This document shows positions 26,726 to 35,452 of a stretch of 64,000 nt of DNA, one piece after another. The notes beneath the pieces are model-generated. The model was not told where the DNA came from. It did no database searches and saw only the letters and a program-made list of their open reading frames with translations. Numbering within the stretch: position 1 is the stretch's first letter; each line of letters begins with the position of its first letter. A program made the position numbers and the translations under genes. The stretch comes from Enterovibrio norvegicus DSM 15893 (GTDB lineage: Bacteria > Pseudomonadota > Gammaproteobacteria > Enterobacterales > Vibrionaceae). Location: the NCBI RefSeq assembly GCF_900115495.1, contig NZ_FOWR01000006.1, positions 1-64,000 on the forward strand. The letters run 5' to 3'.

Positions 26726-27831
26726 TGGTCAATGTCCTTTTTCTCGATGACGTTTACTAACTGATCAGCACGGAGGCGATTCACACCCGTCGAAACAATA
26801 CGATCGCCCGACGTCACACCTTCGATAATTAAAATGCCAGAAGGCGTTAAATTACCCACCGTGACTTTTCGCTTCTCTAGCGTGTTGTCATCTTTCAATT
26901 TCCAAACAAACTTATTGCTCTTGTCTAAACCATCACCGTCTTCGTTAAACACGGTTTCAATCGGTACTTCGATGAGTTGTGCCCTGTCGTCATACAGATT
27001 GATTTCATCCACCAGCACTTCGACCGTCATGCCGTCGAGAATGAACTTGTCTTTTGGCATCGGCATGGTCAGCGTCACCATGAACGCCCCTGTTTCAGGA
27101 TCAGGCTGGGCAGTAAACTCCTTCACCGTTGCACGATATTCCATGCCATCGTCGGTTTGCACTTTAGGGCGAATGTGTTGCGTGTTCTCTTCACGGCTTT
27201 TCCCGCCATTACGCGCAAACAGCACATCAGGCACCTGAATGCGCACATCCACCTGACTTGCATCGTGAATATTCAAAATGGTTTGACCAATTGACACGTT
27301 TTCAAAGGCTTGGGTTGGCACACGACTGATTACGCCATCCACAGGTGCGGTCATTTTGGTATAAGACAACTTGAGTTTTGCCAAATCTAGATCCGCTTTC
27401 GCGATCTGTCGCTGAGCAGCCAACTCATCAAATTGAGATTTCGCTAACAGGCCTTTTTCAACCAACGGCTTAGAACGGCGGTATTGGCTGTCTGATACGT
27501 TAAAACGCGCTTGGGTATTATCCACTTCAAGCTGATAACTCGTTGGGTCGAGCGATGCGAGCACATCACCTTTCTTAACGATATCCCCCGGCTTCACGTT
27601 GATGGCGTTAATCTCACCAGCAACCAAGAAAGATAATTCCGCCCTGTCGGCAGCTGCTGCAATGGCCGGAAAATGCAAACGTGCGTCATTTTGGCCATCG
27701 CCAATCACTAAAACATCCACGTTTTGCGGCGCTTTATCCGTCGCCGAAGGCGCTTCATTGCACCCAACAAGAGCAATCGCGATCGCTGGCACCAAGGATT
27801 TGATGGCAAATTGATTGATACGCTTCATCAT
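26722..27831 (-). CDS. RND membrane-fusion lipoprotein 2 (periplasmic adaptor)
   Basis: About 369 residues. MMKRINQFAIKSL... ends in a lipobox with Cys (VGCNEAP), so it is a lipoprotein anchored to the inner membrane. It has a lipoyl/barrel-sandwich half motif (GEINAINVKPGDIVKKGDVLASLDP), a helical hairpin, and LSYTKMTAPVDGVISRV closing the lipoyl domain, then beta-barrel and membrane-proximal domains. It links the pump to an outer-membrane channel. The start chosen is ATG at 27829-27831 with AGGG eight bases upstream; a GTG at 27858 lies inside the preceding gene. It starts two bases past the previous stop and overlaps the pump gene by four. Confidence 0.9.
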   Translation of the reverse strand: MMKRINQFAIKSLVPAIAIALVGCNEAPSATDKAPQNVDVLVIGDGQNDARLHFPAIAAAADRAELSFLVAGEINAINVKPGDIVKKGDVLASLDPTSYQLEVDNTQARFNVSDSQYRRSKPLVEKGLLAKSQFDELAAQRQIAKADLDLAKLKLSYTKMTAPVDGVISRVPTQAFENVSIGQTILNIHDASQVDVRIQVPDVLFARNGGKSREENTQHIRPKVQTDDGMEYRATVKEFTAQPDPETGAFMVTLTMPMPKDKFILDGMTVEVLVDEINLYDDRAQLIEVPIETVFNEDGDGLDKSNKFVWKLKDDNTLEKRKVTVGNLTPSGILIIEGVTSGDRIVSTGVNRLRADQLVNVIEKKDIDQ

Positions 27832-27833
27832 TT

Positions 27834-28868
27834 TCACAACCCTCGTTCCTTGATCCACGGATAAACCACCATGCCTTCATCAAGGCTGTTAATTCCGTTA
27901 ATAACAATCGTATCGCCACTTTCTAGTCCGCCGACCAGCTTGTTATTTTCTAAAGACACTGACACTTTCGACACTTTGCCATCCTCACCCACTCGCCACA
28001 CCAAGGTGCTGTCACCATCGTTTTCAATGGCAGTGTCGGGAATAATATTCTGGCTTGCGCCTGGCAAGGTCGCCGTCACTTGTGCAGCCATGCCCGGTAA
28101 CACGTTCACATTATCCGGACGAGGCAATGTCACTGTAATGCGATAAGACGCCGTGGTGGTATCTGCTTCGGTATCGACTTCTTTTAACGTTGCAGGAAAG
28201 CTGTTGCCCGGGTAAGTATCAAAAGAAATCAACGGTTGGTGGCTATGCAGTTCAGATTCTGAATTGAAAAATTGGAAAAGACGCTCTGGAAGTTGAAAGC
28301 TCACGTTAATCACATCCTTCGTTTGGATATGCATGACGGGCTCCATCGCACCAACGAATTCATTCCGCTCTTTTACTCTCAGTGAAATCGTACCGCTATA
28401 CGGTGCCTTCAGTGTGGTGTAATCAAAGTTAGACTGTGCAAGATCTAATCCTGCTTTGGCTTCACTCAAGCTCGATTTGGCGCTATCAAAGTCTTGCTCT
28501 GAAATAACATTGGTTTTCTTTAACTTAACCGCACGGTCATATTGCACCTTAGAGAGACGATAACTTGCCTTCGCTTTCGCAAGCAGCAACCCGTATTCAT
28601 CTTTGTCTAACTCTGCAAGCACATCGCCTGCGACCACATCTATGCCTGCAAGCGCGGGCATAGATGTAATTTCACCAGATACTCGAAACGCAAGCACGGC
28701 CTGATCGTCCGCTTCCACGGTGCCAGAGAAAGTACGGTTTATGTCACCATCTCCAATCGAGACGGTCATCATTTTAGCAGGTCTTGCTTTGGGCTCTGGT
28801 ACGGGGGGCTCTTCACTGCATGCGATGAGTGATAACGAAATAAACGCTATCGTAAGCGTTCGTTGCAT
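27834..28868 (-). CDS. RND membrane-fusion lipoprotein 1 (periplasmic adaptor)
   Basis: 344 residues. A short signal peptide with lipobox LIACSEE marks a lipoprotein. The order of domains matches AcrA-type adaptors: barrel-sandwich half (FRVSGEITSMPALAGIDVVAGDVLAELD), coiled hairpin (about 95-145), FDYTTLKAPYSGTISLRV closing half, then beta-barrel. It is only modestly similar to the second adaptor downstream, so the operon carries two different fusion proteins for one pump, as in Vibrio vexIJK-like loci. It is first in the three-gene operon. Confidence 0.9.
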   Translation of the reverse strand: MQRTLTIAFISLSLIACSEEPPVPEPKARPAKMMTVSIGDGDINRTFSGTVEADDQAVLAFRVSGEITSMPALAGIDVVAGDVLAELDKDEYGLLLAKAKASYRLSKVQYDRAVKLKKTNVISEQDFDSAKSSLSEAKAGLDLAQSNFDYTTLKAPYSGTISLRVKERNEFVGAMEPVMHIQTKDVINVSFQLPERLFQFFNSESELHSHQPLISFDTYPGNSFPATLKEVDTEADTTTASYRITVTLPRPDNVNVLPGMAAQVTATLPGASQNIIPDTAIENDGDSTLVWRVGEDGKVSKVSVSLENNKLVGGLESGDTIVINGINSLDEGMVVYPWIKERGL

Positions 28869-29242
28869 TTGGACTCTCCTTTTCGCGAAATATTTGTCCT
28901 ATGCGCAAACAATCAGAAGATGATCGAATTCAAGGCTCTTCGGTTCATTCAATTCCAAGCGAATCGTTTACGCACATCATTCACGGTATAAATTTGATTA
29001 TTAAAACTTAGTCACTCCAGCCAACTACACCAACATTCCGGACACAAATGAAGAATATTCGTTAACCCAGCTTGACGATCTGTCAATGATTCCGAGAAAT
29101 GAGAAAATGTGATTGGGAAAAATAGAGGCGCATCAACATTGCAACAGAAAAAGTAACAAACAGGGAAACAAGAAACCGACGGGCGACTCGCCAATGAGAC
29201 GAGACAGAGTAGAAAGTTGCGATTGAAAATTATACGGCACTG
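28869..29242. other. 374-base intergenic region with no recognised feature
   Basis: It separates the RND operon promoter (reading minus from 28868) from the end of the hybrid-kinase gene. I see no gene, hairpin terminator or clear operator. A purine-rich stretch lies about 29091-29230. Confidence 0.5.
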
Positions 29243-32200
29243 CTAAACAGCCCCGAGCGCTTCCACTTCACGAATGATGGCTTTCGCGTTTTGATTGAGT
29301 AAAGGAAGATACGCGCGTAACGCATCAATATCATCGGATGGGTATTTTTCTATTTCTAAGCAGAGCGCAGACAATTCAGACGCACCAATCATTGCAGCGG
29401 CACCTTTCATGCGGTGCGCAATCTTTCTTACACTGGTGAAATCTTCGTCGTTCAGTGCAACCTCAAACGCATCGATGTCATTAAGTTGCGTCTTAACGTA
29501 CTTACCCAGAATGCGTTGAATCATTTCTTCGCTATCGCCTATCTGGTCGCGAATTTGCTCGAGATTAATTTTTGATTCGCCAGCAACCACTTCCTCGTCT
29601 TGCTCGATCGAAGCAATGTCCGCTTGTGGCACAAACTTATTTTCAAATTCGGTGAGATTAATGTCGATACCCACAAAATCAGGTTGGATCTCACGTTGAA
29701 TCTTTTCATTTGGTACATACAGCAGCATTAAATTTACCAATTGATCCTTGGTAAACGGCTTGGCCAAATGCGCATTCATGCCCGCCGCCAAACAACGTTC
29801 AGCATCACCAGACAACGCATTCGCGGTCACAGCAATGATAGGCGTTTCACGGTCGAACTTTCTAATGAGCTGCGTGGCTTCAAAGCCGTCCATTTCTGGC
29901 ATTTGGCAATCCATAAGAATGAGGTCATACGGATCCGCTTTGTGTTTGTCCAATGCGACGCGGCCGTTATCAGCCAACGTGGAATTGCACCCTAAACTTT
30001 GCAACACCAATACCATCAAATCTTGGTTAACCAAATGGTCTTCTGCAATCAGCACGTTCAAACCATCAAAACGCACCACACCGCCTTTCGCCCCATTCTC
30101 TTCAAACGTGGGCATTTCGGTATCGGCACACAACACGTGATAAAGCACTTCAGGGCTGATTGGGTTAATCAAACACGGCATGCCTTGGCCCTCAACCATG
30201 CCATCGTGACTGATCAAAATAGACGTGGACGCAGCGCTGATAGCAGTATGAATTTCACCCGCAACATCCTCATCAACAAACAAAATGGCGCTACTCGCCA
30301 CTGCGGTCGGCAACTCTGATTCTGGTGAATATTGCGTTACGGTTAACCCTAACTCTGTGAGGTAAGATTTGAACACCAACATTAATTGATCGTCGCGTGT
30401 CGCAATCAGCGCGTGTTGTTCAAGGGTATCGGCAAGTGGCGGTAAGCTACTGAATAAGGTTTCAGGGTGGTTTTCCAACCCTTTGAGGGTCACATCAACC
30501 GTGAACGTGGTGCCCAGCGCATCACGACTCGAAACGCGAATGTCACCGCCCATCAAATCAACCAATTTACGACACACTGGCAAACCTAATCCGGTGCCTT
30601 GATATGAGCGACTATAAGAACTATCAACCTGTGTGAAGTTCTCGAAAATCGTATCGAGCTTGTCAGCAGGAATACCAATACCCGTGTCGATCACTTCCAA
30701 CCGAAGCCAAGGTGTCTTGTCCACATCAATTTGGCTGACGTGCACCATGATCGAGCCTTGCTTGGTAAACTTCACCGCGTTACCGACCAAATTTAAAATC
30801 ACCTGCTTATACCGCACCTGATCAAGCATCATCCAACGCGGGAGGTTAGGTTCAATGAAACAATGCAGGCGTAAATTCTTCTCAACGGTTTTTGCGTGAA
30901 ACACCACCAACGCTTCATGCACAAGATCAGGTAGCTCACTCTCCGTTTCAATGAGTTGCATTTTTCCGGCCTCGATTTTTGTTAAATCGAGGACATCATT
31001 AATGATGTTAAGAAGCGCATTGGAAGAATGCACCAAGGTATCCACAAAGTAAGATTGTTGTTGGTTCAACGCAGTTTCACGCAGCAAGTTCGACATACCC
31101 ACAATGCCATTCATTGGCGTGCGAATTTCGTGGCTCATCATGGCGAGGAAATTGGTTTTGGCTTCATTCGCACGTTCAGCATCTTCTTTTGCTTTAACCA
31201 TCTCACTCGAAATCAAATCATTGAGTTTTTTCTGACGCACAAAGTTAACCATGGCACTCAAGCTCGACAGTACGGGCTCGATCCATGATTGCAAATCATC
31301 GTCATAGTTGGTTGATTCATCGAACAAACACACCACGCCGACCAGTTGATTGGAAAGGAACAATGGCATACTCAAGGCATTGATGATCAGTTTATTGTTA
31401 TTGGTGGCAAGGCCAGCCACTTGAAGGCTGCGGCTGCCTTTTTTGGTTTCAATAACGTCAGTCACGACATTCTTCACAAAGCCTTCTGATACATAGCCAT
31501 TGGCGATCAAACGGGTCTGCGACAGGATTCGATAGTTATCTGGTGCATCGCGATCAAGTTCAACAATCAAACCATGGTTACTTTCACCGATTTTAAGCAG
31601 GATCTTGAGCACTTCTTTGAAGCTATGATGAAAATCTTCACTTGCGAGGAATTTGTCTTGAAGCGTTTTAACAGCAGAGAAAAGTTCCGCCCCTTTCGAC
31701 ACTTTAATCTTGTCGAGATATTGCTCAGTAATATCGCGAATGATCGCGACTTGAAGCTGCTCATCATTGACAGTAATTTTGGTTGAACGCACCTGAATGA
31801 TCACTTTGTCATTCGCGCGCATCAATTCGTAGTTCAGGCTCTTGGTATTAAAGCCATACAAAGCTTGCGAGAAGTAAGCGCGAGAGTCTGGCACAACCTT
31901 AGAAATGATGTCAGAGAGGGATACATCCTCATCATTAACGTCATCGACCTCAAACAACCGCCGTGCTGCTTCATTTAACGTCGATACGCGATGATCGTCT
32001 GCAAGCACCACCAAGCCGTCGTTGTAGCTATGGATGATCGTATTAAGGTAATTCTTACTGGATTCAATTTCTTTAATGGCGCGCGCGTATTTCCAAATCA
32101 GGAACATGATCATCAAATCGAGCAAAAATACCTGTGCGATGCCCGATACGATTTCTGACGTCAGGGTGCTTTCAATGGGGCGTGGGTCTTCGTAGATGAT

Positions 32201-32584
32201 CAACTCACCCACAGGGCGAGGCTTATCCAAATCATTGTAGATTAGCGGGTACACATGGAGTTTAAACTCGTTGTCTACCCTGCCATCCTTTGGCGACGTG
32301 ATATGACGAAAGTTGTCATCTTTGGCCACAACTTCAATGCGATACACAAAGCGTGAAGCAGACTCACTTTCAATGTCTTTGATGACGGTTTCAAAATCAA
32401 AATTCCACAATTGATTCGGTAATCGATAAGACAAACGCATCGCAATGGACGACAGTTCATTATCAAGTTCACCGTATAAACGATCATGTGTTTTGTAATA
32501 GTTAAACATTCCAAACAGGCTGAGAATCAGCGTTCCGCTGACGATCAGCACGACTGCTAGTTTGGTTCGCATTGTTACCGTCAT
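29243..32584 (-). CDS. Hybrid sensor histidine kinase with PAS, GAF-like, REC and HPt domains
   Basis: 1113 residues. One membrane helix at 8-28 and a second at about 145-164 enclose a periplasmic sensor of roughly 115 residues. A PAS-like domain (about 175-290) and a GAF-like segment (about 310-450) follow. The HisKA box is [13 protein letters not shown] (His485), and the ATP-binding domain has [18 protein letters not shown] and [19 protein letters not shown] receiver domain has [13 protein letters not shown] (phospho-Asp), and a C-terminal HPt has [17 protein letters not shown]. The layout is a complete phosphorelay like ArcB/BarA. It follows an EAL-HDOD gene by seven bases in the same operon, so the two probably share a pathway. 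The signal and the final response regulator are unknown. Confidence 0.93.
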   Translation of the reverse strand: MTVTMRTKLAVVLIVSGTLILSLFGMFNYYKTHDRLYGELDNELSSIAMRLSYRLPNQLWNFDFETVIKDIESESASRFVYRIEVVAKDDNFRHITSPKDGRVDNEFKLHVYPLIYNDLDKPRPVGELIIYEDPRPIESTLTSEIVSGIAQVFLLDLMIMFLIWKYARAIKEIESSKNYLNTIIHSYNDGLVVLADDHRVSTLNEAARRLFEVDDVNDEDVSLSDIISKVVPDSRAYFSQALYGFNTKSLNYELMRANDKVIIQVRSTKITVNDEQLQVAIIRDITEQYLDKIKVSKGAELFSAVKTLQDKFLASEDFHHSFKEVLKILLKIGESNHGLIVELDRDAPDNYRILSQTRLIANGYVSEGFVKNVVTDVIETKKGSRSLQVAGLATNNNKLIINALSMPLFLSNQLVGVVCLFDESTNYDDDLQSWIEPVLSSLSAMVNFVRQKKLNDLISSEMVKAKEDAERANEAKTNFLAMMSHEIRTPMNGIVGMSNLLRETALNQQQSYFVDTLVHSSNALLNIINDVLDLTKIEAGKMQLIETESELPDLVHEALVVFHAKTVEKNLRLHCFIEPNLPRWMMLDQVRYKQVILNLVGNAVKFTKQGSIMVHVSQIDVDKTPWLRLEVIDTGIGIPADKLDTIFENFTQVDSSYSRSYQGTGLGLPVCRKLVDLMGGDIRVSSRDALGTTFTVDVTLKGLENHPETLFSSLPPLADTLEQHALIATRDDQLMLVFKSYLTELGLTVTQYSPESELPTAVASSAILFVDEDVAGEIHTAISAASTSILISHDGMVEGQGMPCLINPISPEVLYHVLCADTEMPTFEENGAKGGVVRFDGLNVLIAEDHLVNQDLMVLVLQSLGCNSTLADNGRVALDKHKADPYDLILMDCQMPEMDGFEATQLIRKFDRETPIIAVTANALSGDAERCLAAGMNAHLAKPFTKDQLVNLMLLYVPNEKIQREIQPDFVGIDINLTEFENKFVPQADIASIEQDEEVVAGESKINLEQIRDQIGDSEEMIQRILGKYVKTQLNDIDAFEVALNDEDFTSVRKIAHRMKGAAAMIGASELSALCLEIEKYPSDDIDALRAYLPLLNQNAKAIIREVEALGAV

Positions 32585-32591
32585 ATTCGTA

Positions 32592-33800
32592 TTAAACCTG
32601 CATACTGGCGGTTATATCTGCTGTGCTGATTCGGGCTGCTTCAAAGTCCTTCAACACGGATTTATCACTGAGTTTTAACTGGTTGCACCAATGAACCAAT
32701 CCATTCCAGTTTGCCTGGTCTATGTCGTGGCTCATTTGCAATAGATGTCCGTAGATCCCTTCTTTGTTTACCAAAGCGCGTTTAACGTCGTTAGAGAGAT
32801 CAAGCTGCGCCACAATATCAGCCATAGGTTTACTTAACATGACATCGAGCAAAGAGAACGCCCCCACAATAAACGCCTCATCGGCATTAAAGGCTTTGTC
32901 TTCGATAGACAGCATGGAGTAAAACGTTGCCCGTGACAGTGCCGCGTTCTGAAGTTGTGCGGCATGCTGATGATTCAGGTTAGACATAATTAACAAAGAT
33001 ACCAAGCGCCTAAGTGCCTGAACCCCCAAATAAACAACAGCTTGTCGAGGATTTGAGATTTTGCTTGTCTTGGTTTTCGCTAAAATGTTTGCGCTGGCAA
33101 TCACCTTGTAAAGCAGAGACACGTCTTTCGAAATGACTTTGGCTAAAGTATCAATGTCATCAGGGTTTTTATTGATGATGATGCAAATATCGAGCAAAGA
33201 CATCACGGATGGCGCCACGTCTTCTGAACGTACAATCTGAGGTTTTTCGAAGAAGTAGCCTTGGAATAACGCAAAACCATATGATTGCGCAGCTTCAAGC
33301 TCTTCTTGTTTTTCCACCTTTCGGGCAAGGAATACCTGTTGCGGATACTGAGAAATCGTATATTCCCAATCAGCAGGGTTATCTCGCTCCATGCTGATGC
33401 TTAAAATGTCGATGAGTTCTAAGTAGTTTCGCCATTCATTATTGATGACCTTGCCATCCATAAGAATGCGATACCCTTCTCTGCGATAGGCACGCAACTT
33501 ACTCACGAGTTCAGCGGTTGGTGAGCATTCGTCAGTGATCGCAATGATCAAATGCTGGCTCGGCATAGAAAGCGGGATTTCATCAAGCAGCGAAGATTCC
33601 CCAAAACTCACGATGTAGCGTGTTAGTTTTTGCTTAGCATTACTCGCAAGGAAATTCGCACTGAGGATCCGCGATGTGGCCGTGTCTTCATCAATGGAAG
33701 GAAATTTGTTTTCTAACCCCTCTCGGAAAAGCAACTCGCTTCCCCAATGTTGTAATTCGTTGTCAAAGATTGGTTGACATGAAAAAAAAATCTCAGCCAC
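32592..33800 (-). CDS. Degenerate EAL plus HDOD domain signalling protein
   Basis: 402 residues. The N-terminal half (1-200) has the shape of an EAL domain ([22 protein letters not shown] ... [13 protein letters not shown]) but EAL is replaced by ELL and most catalytic residues are missing, so it is unlikely to cleave c-di-GMP. The C-terminal half (about 205-375) is an HDOD domain with [21 protein letters not shown]. This layout matches the CdgJ/YuxH group that affects motility and biofilm in vibrios. It is first in a two-gene operon with the hybrid kinase and might act as a protein-binding adaptor. Confidence 0.85.
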   Translation of the reverse strand: MAEIFFSCQPIFDNELQHWGSELLFREGLENKFPSIDEDTATSRILSANFLASNAKQKLTRYIVSFGESSLLDEIPLSMPSQHLIIAITDECSPTAELVSKLRAYRREGYRILMDGKVINNEWRNYLELIDILSISMERDNPADWEYTISQYPQQVFLARKVEKQEELEAAQSYGFALFQGYFFEKPQIVRSEDVAPSVMSLLDICIIINKNPDDIDTLAKVISKDVSLLYKVIASANILAKTKTSKISNPRQAVVYLGVQALRRLVSLLIMSNLNHQHAAQLQNAALSRATFYSMLSIEDKAFNADEAFIVGAFSLLDVMLSKPMADIVAQLDLSNDVKRALVNKEGIYGHLLQMSHDIDQANWNGLVHWCNQLKLSDKSVLKDFEAARISTADITASMQV

Positions 33801-33928
33801 GCTTTCTCTATCCCGTTAGTAAGACACCTTTTAACGTTAGACCAAAGTTGATTTTTTTCCTTCTTTTTCCGTTAAATAGCGCCATTTCTGGAGAGAGTTA
33901 AAATTCCACCTGTAAAGACATCACCCAT

Positions 33929-33960
33929 AAAAAAAGGAAGCAAATTAGCTTCCTTTTTTT
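33929..33960 (-). terminator. Terminator of the phzF-like gene
   Basis: AAAAAAAGGAAGC and GCTTCCTTTTTTT pair over 13 bp around AAATTA. It lies 36 bases after the PhzF-like stop and is symmetrical. Confidence 0.9.
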
Positions 33961-33995
33961 AGATTCAATTAGTTACCGACATTTATACGGTTTAA

Positions 33996-34877
33996 TTATG
34001 CAAGTTCTTCTATTCGAAATGGAATCCGCTGAGGCTTATCACTAAAGCCACCCACTGTGACATTTTCGATGATTTCTTCATCACCATCAACTTGCGCCCA
34101 CAAAAGCGATCGTTTATTTAAAATCTCGCCCTGTTCGAACAGATAACGGTATTTACCCCCTTGATAGCGATGTAAGTAGGACGCTAGCGCCCCAGCTGCA
34201 CTGCCCGTTGCTGATTCTTCATCAATACCTACCGCAGGTGCAAAATTTCGGCATCGCGCTGAAATATCAGACTCGGTCGGCGTGATAGCAAACACATGAA
34301 TTGCTATTGTGTTAGAAGCTAAGTTAAACGCCTTAATGGCATCCAAATCTGGCTTAATCTTATTCAGTAAGGCTTCATCAATCAGCGGCACAATAATGTC
34401 TGACATACCCGTTGATACCGCCTGAACAGGCAAACCCGTCGCAAGAATGTCTTCGCTATGAATACCGAGTAAAGGGGCTATCTCTTCAGGTGTAAACTCA
34501 GCGCCAAACGTTGGCAGAGCTTGTCCCATGGTCACACGACCATCGGGTTCAATCTCAATGCTCAGCACACCCGCTTTGGTTTCTTGAAAATAATGGCCCG
34601 CCGCTATTTTTTCAGTTTTAAACAACGTAGAGAAAGTGGCGACGGTGGCATGTCCACAAAAGTCGACCTCTTCGGTTGGGGTAAAGAAGCGAACGCGAAA
34701 ATCCGCCTTTTTCGATGAAAGAACGAACGCGGTTTCTGAATGACCGAGCTCTGCAGCAATCGTCTGCATTTGAGCAGCGTCTAACGATTGGGCATTTAGA
34801 ACAACACCTGCGGGGTTTCCGCCTTGGTTATCAGCGACGAATGCGTTGACTACGTAGACTTCAATTACATCTGCCAT
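33996..34877 (-). CDS. PhzF-family isomerase/epimerase
   Basis: About 293 residues in the diaminopimelate-epimerase fold. Family marks are YVVNAFVADNQGGNPAGVVL, LGHSETAFVL with the catalytic glutamate, FFTPTEEVDFCGHATVA and GIDEESATGSAAGALA. PhzF proteins isomerise small unsaturated acids, but for most homologues including this one the substrate is unknown. I chose the ATG at 34875-34877 because AAGGAAGG is five bases upstream. The gene is alone with its own terminator. Confidence 0.88.
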   Translation of the reverse strand: MADVIEVYVVNAFVADNQGGNPAGVVLNAQSLDAAQMQTIAAELGHSETAFVLSSKKADFRVRFFTPTEEVDFCGHATVATFSTLFKTEKIAAGHYFQETKAGVLSIEIEPDGRVTMGQALPTFGAEFTPEEIAPLLGIHSEDILATGLPVQAVSTGMSDIIVPLIDEALLNKIKPDLDAIKAFNLASNTIAIHVFAITPTESDISARCRNFAPAVGIDEESATGSAAGALASYLHRYQGGKYRYLFEQGEILNKRSLLWAQVDGDEEIIENVTVGGFSDKPQRIPFRIEELA

Positions 34878-35144
34878 AAATACCTTCCTTTGTTTTTTCT
34901 TATTTTCAGCTCGCCAACTGTCTTTTGTTACAGTGTTACAAAAAGTTGAAAAACACAAGAAATTGAACGAAAACCGTGTCTCTACGTGTGCTCTAGCCCA
35001 TTTTCAACGCATTGATGAGCCCGAATTTGTTTGCGTTTCGACAACTAAATATGTGTTAACCATCCTTCTCGGTGTCTCTTTGCTTGATAGCAGTGAGACT
35101 TTTTCCTTAAAATGGGCGTCACATTGAAATTGGGTCTTATAGCT

Positions 35145-35318
35145 ATGATCGATTTAGAAAACATGATGAAGGATGCGCCTGAGCGCGAACCTGACCTTCC
35201 TTTGCCTTCGATGGAAGAACAAAAACGCATTGCTGCAGAATTGAAAGCGCTCGAAGAAAAAGGTGAGTTGACGCCTGAAGTTCTTGAAAAATACTTCGGC
35301 GGTAAGAAAACGCACTAG
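35145..35318 (+). CDS. Small acidic/charged hypothetical protein
   Basis: 57 residues (MIDLENMMKDAPEREPDLPLPS then a helix MEEQKRIAAELKALEEKGEL and TPEVLEKYFGGKKTH). No membrane helix or signal peptide. The charged helical middle and ordered ending suggest a folded small protein. I do not recognise the family. The start is the ATG at 35145, with only a weak ribosome-binding site. A terminator hairpin follows 47 bases later, which supports a real gene. Confidence 0.6.
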   Translation: MIDLENMMKDAPEREPDLPLPSMEEQKRIAAELKALEEKGELTPEVLEKYFGGKKTH

Positions 35319-35336
35319 GCACTAGGCACTAGGCAC
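35312..35336. repeat. 7-bp tandem repeat (GCACTAG) over a stop codon
   Basis: GCACTAG is repeated three times, with a fourth partial unit, over the final codon and TAG stop of the small protein. Each unit carries a TAG. Gain or loss of units would leave the protein unchanged because the first copy already stops it. Confidence 0.7.
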
Positions 35337-35364
35337 CAAGTGTGCATTGCTAACCTGCTTTGAT

Positions 35365-35387
35365 AAAACGCGCCCTCGGCGCGTTTT
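35365..35387. terminator. Terminator after the small protein gene
   Basis: AAAACGCGCC and GGCGCGTTTT pair perfectly around CTC. It lies between convergent genes (small protein on plus, M16 protease on minus) and can serve both. Confidence 0.85.
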
Positions 35388-35452
35388 CTGTTTTGGTTGA
35401 TCGCCATAGTCGCAGCTGAATCACAACGGCGACAGCACATACAGAACACGTC

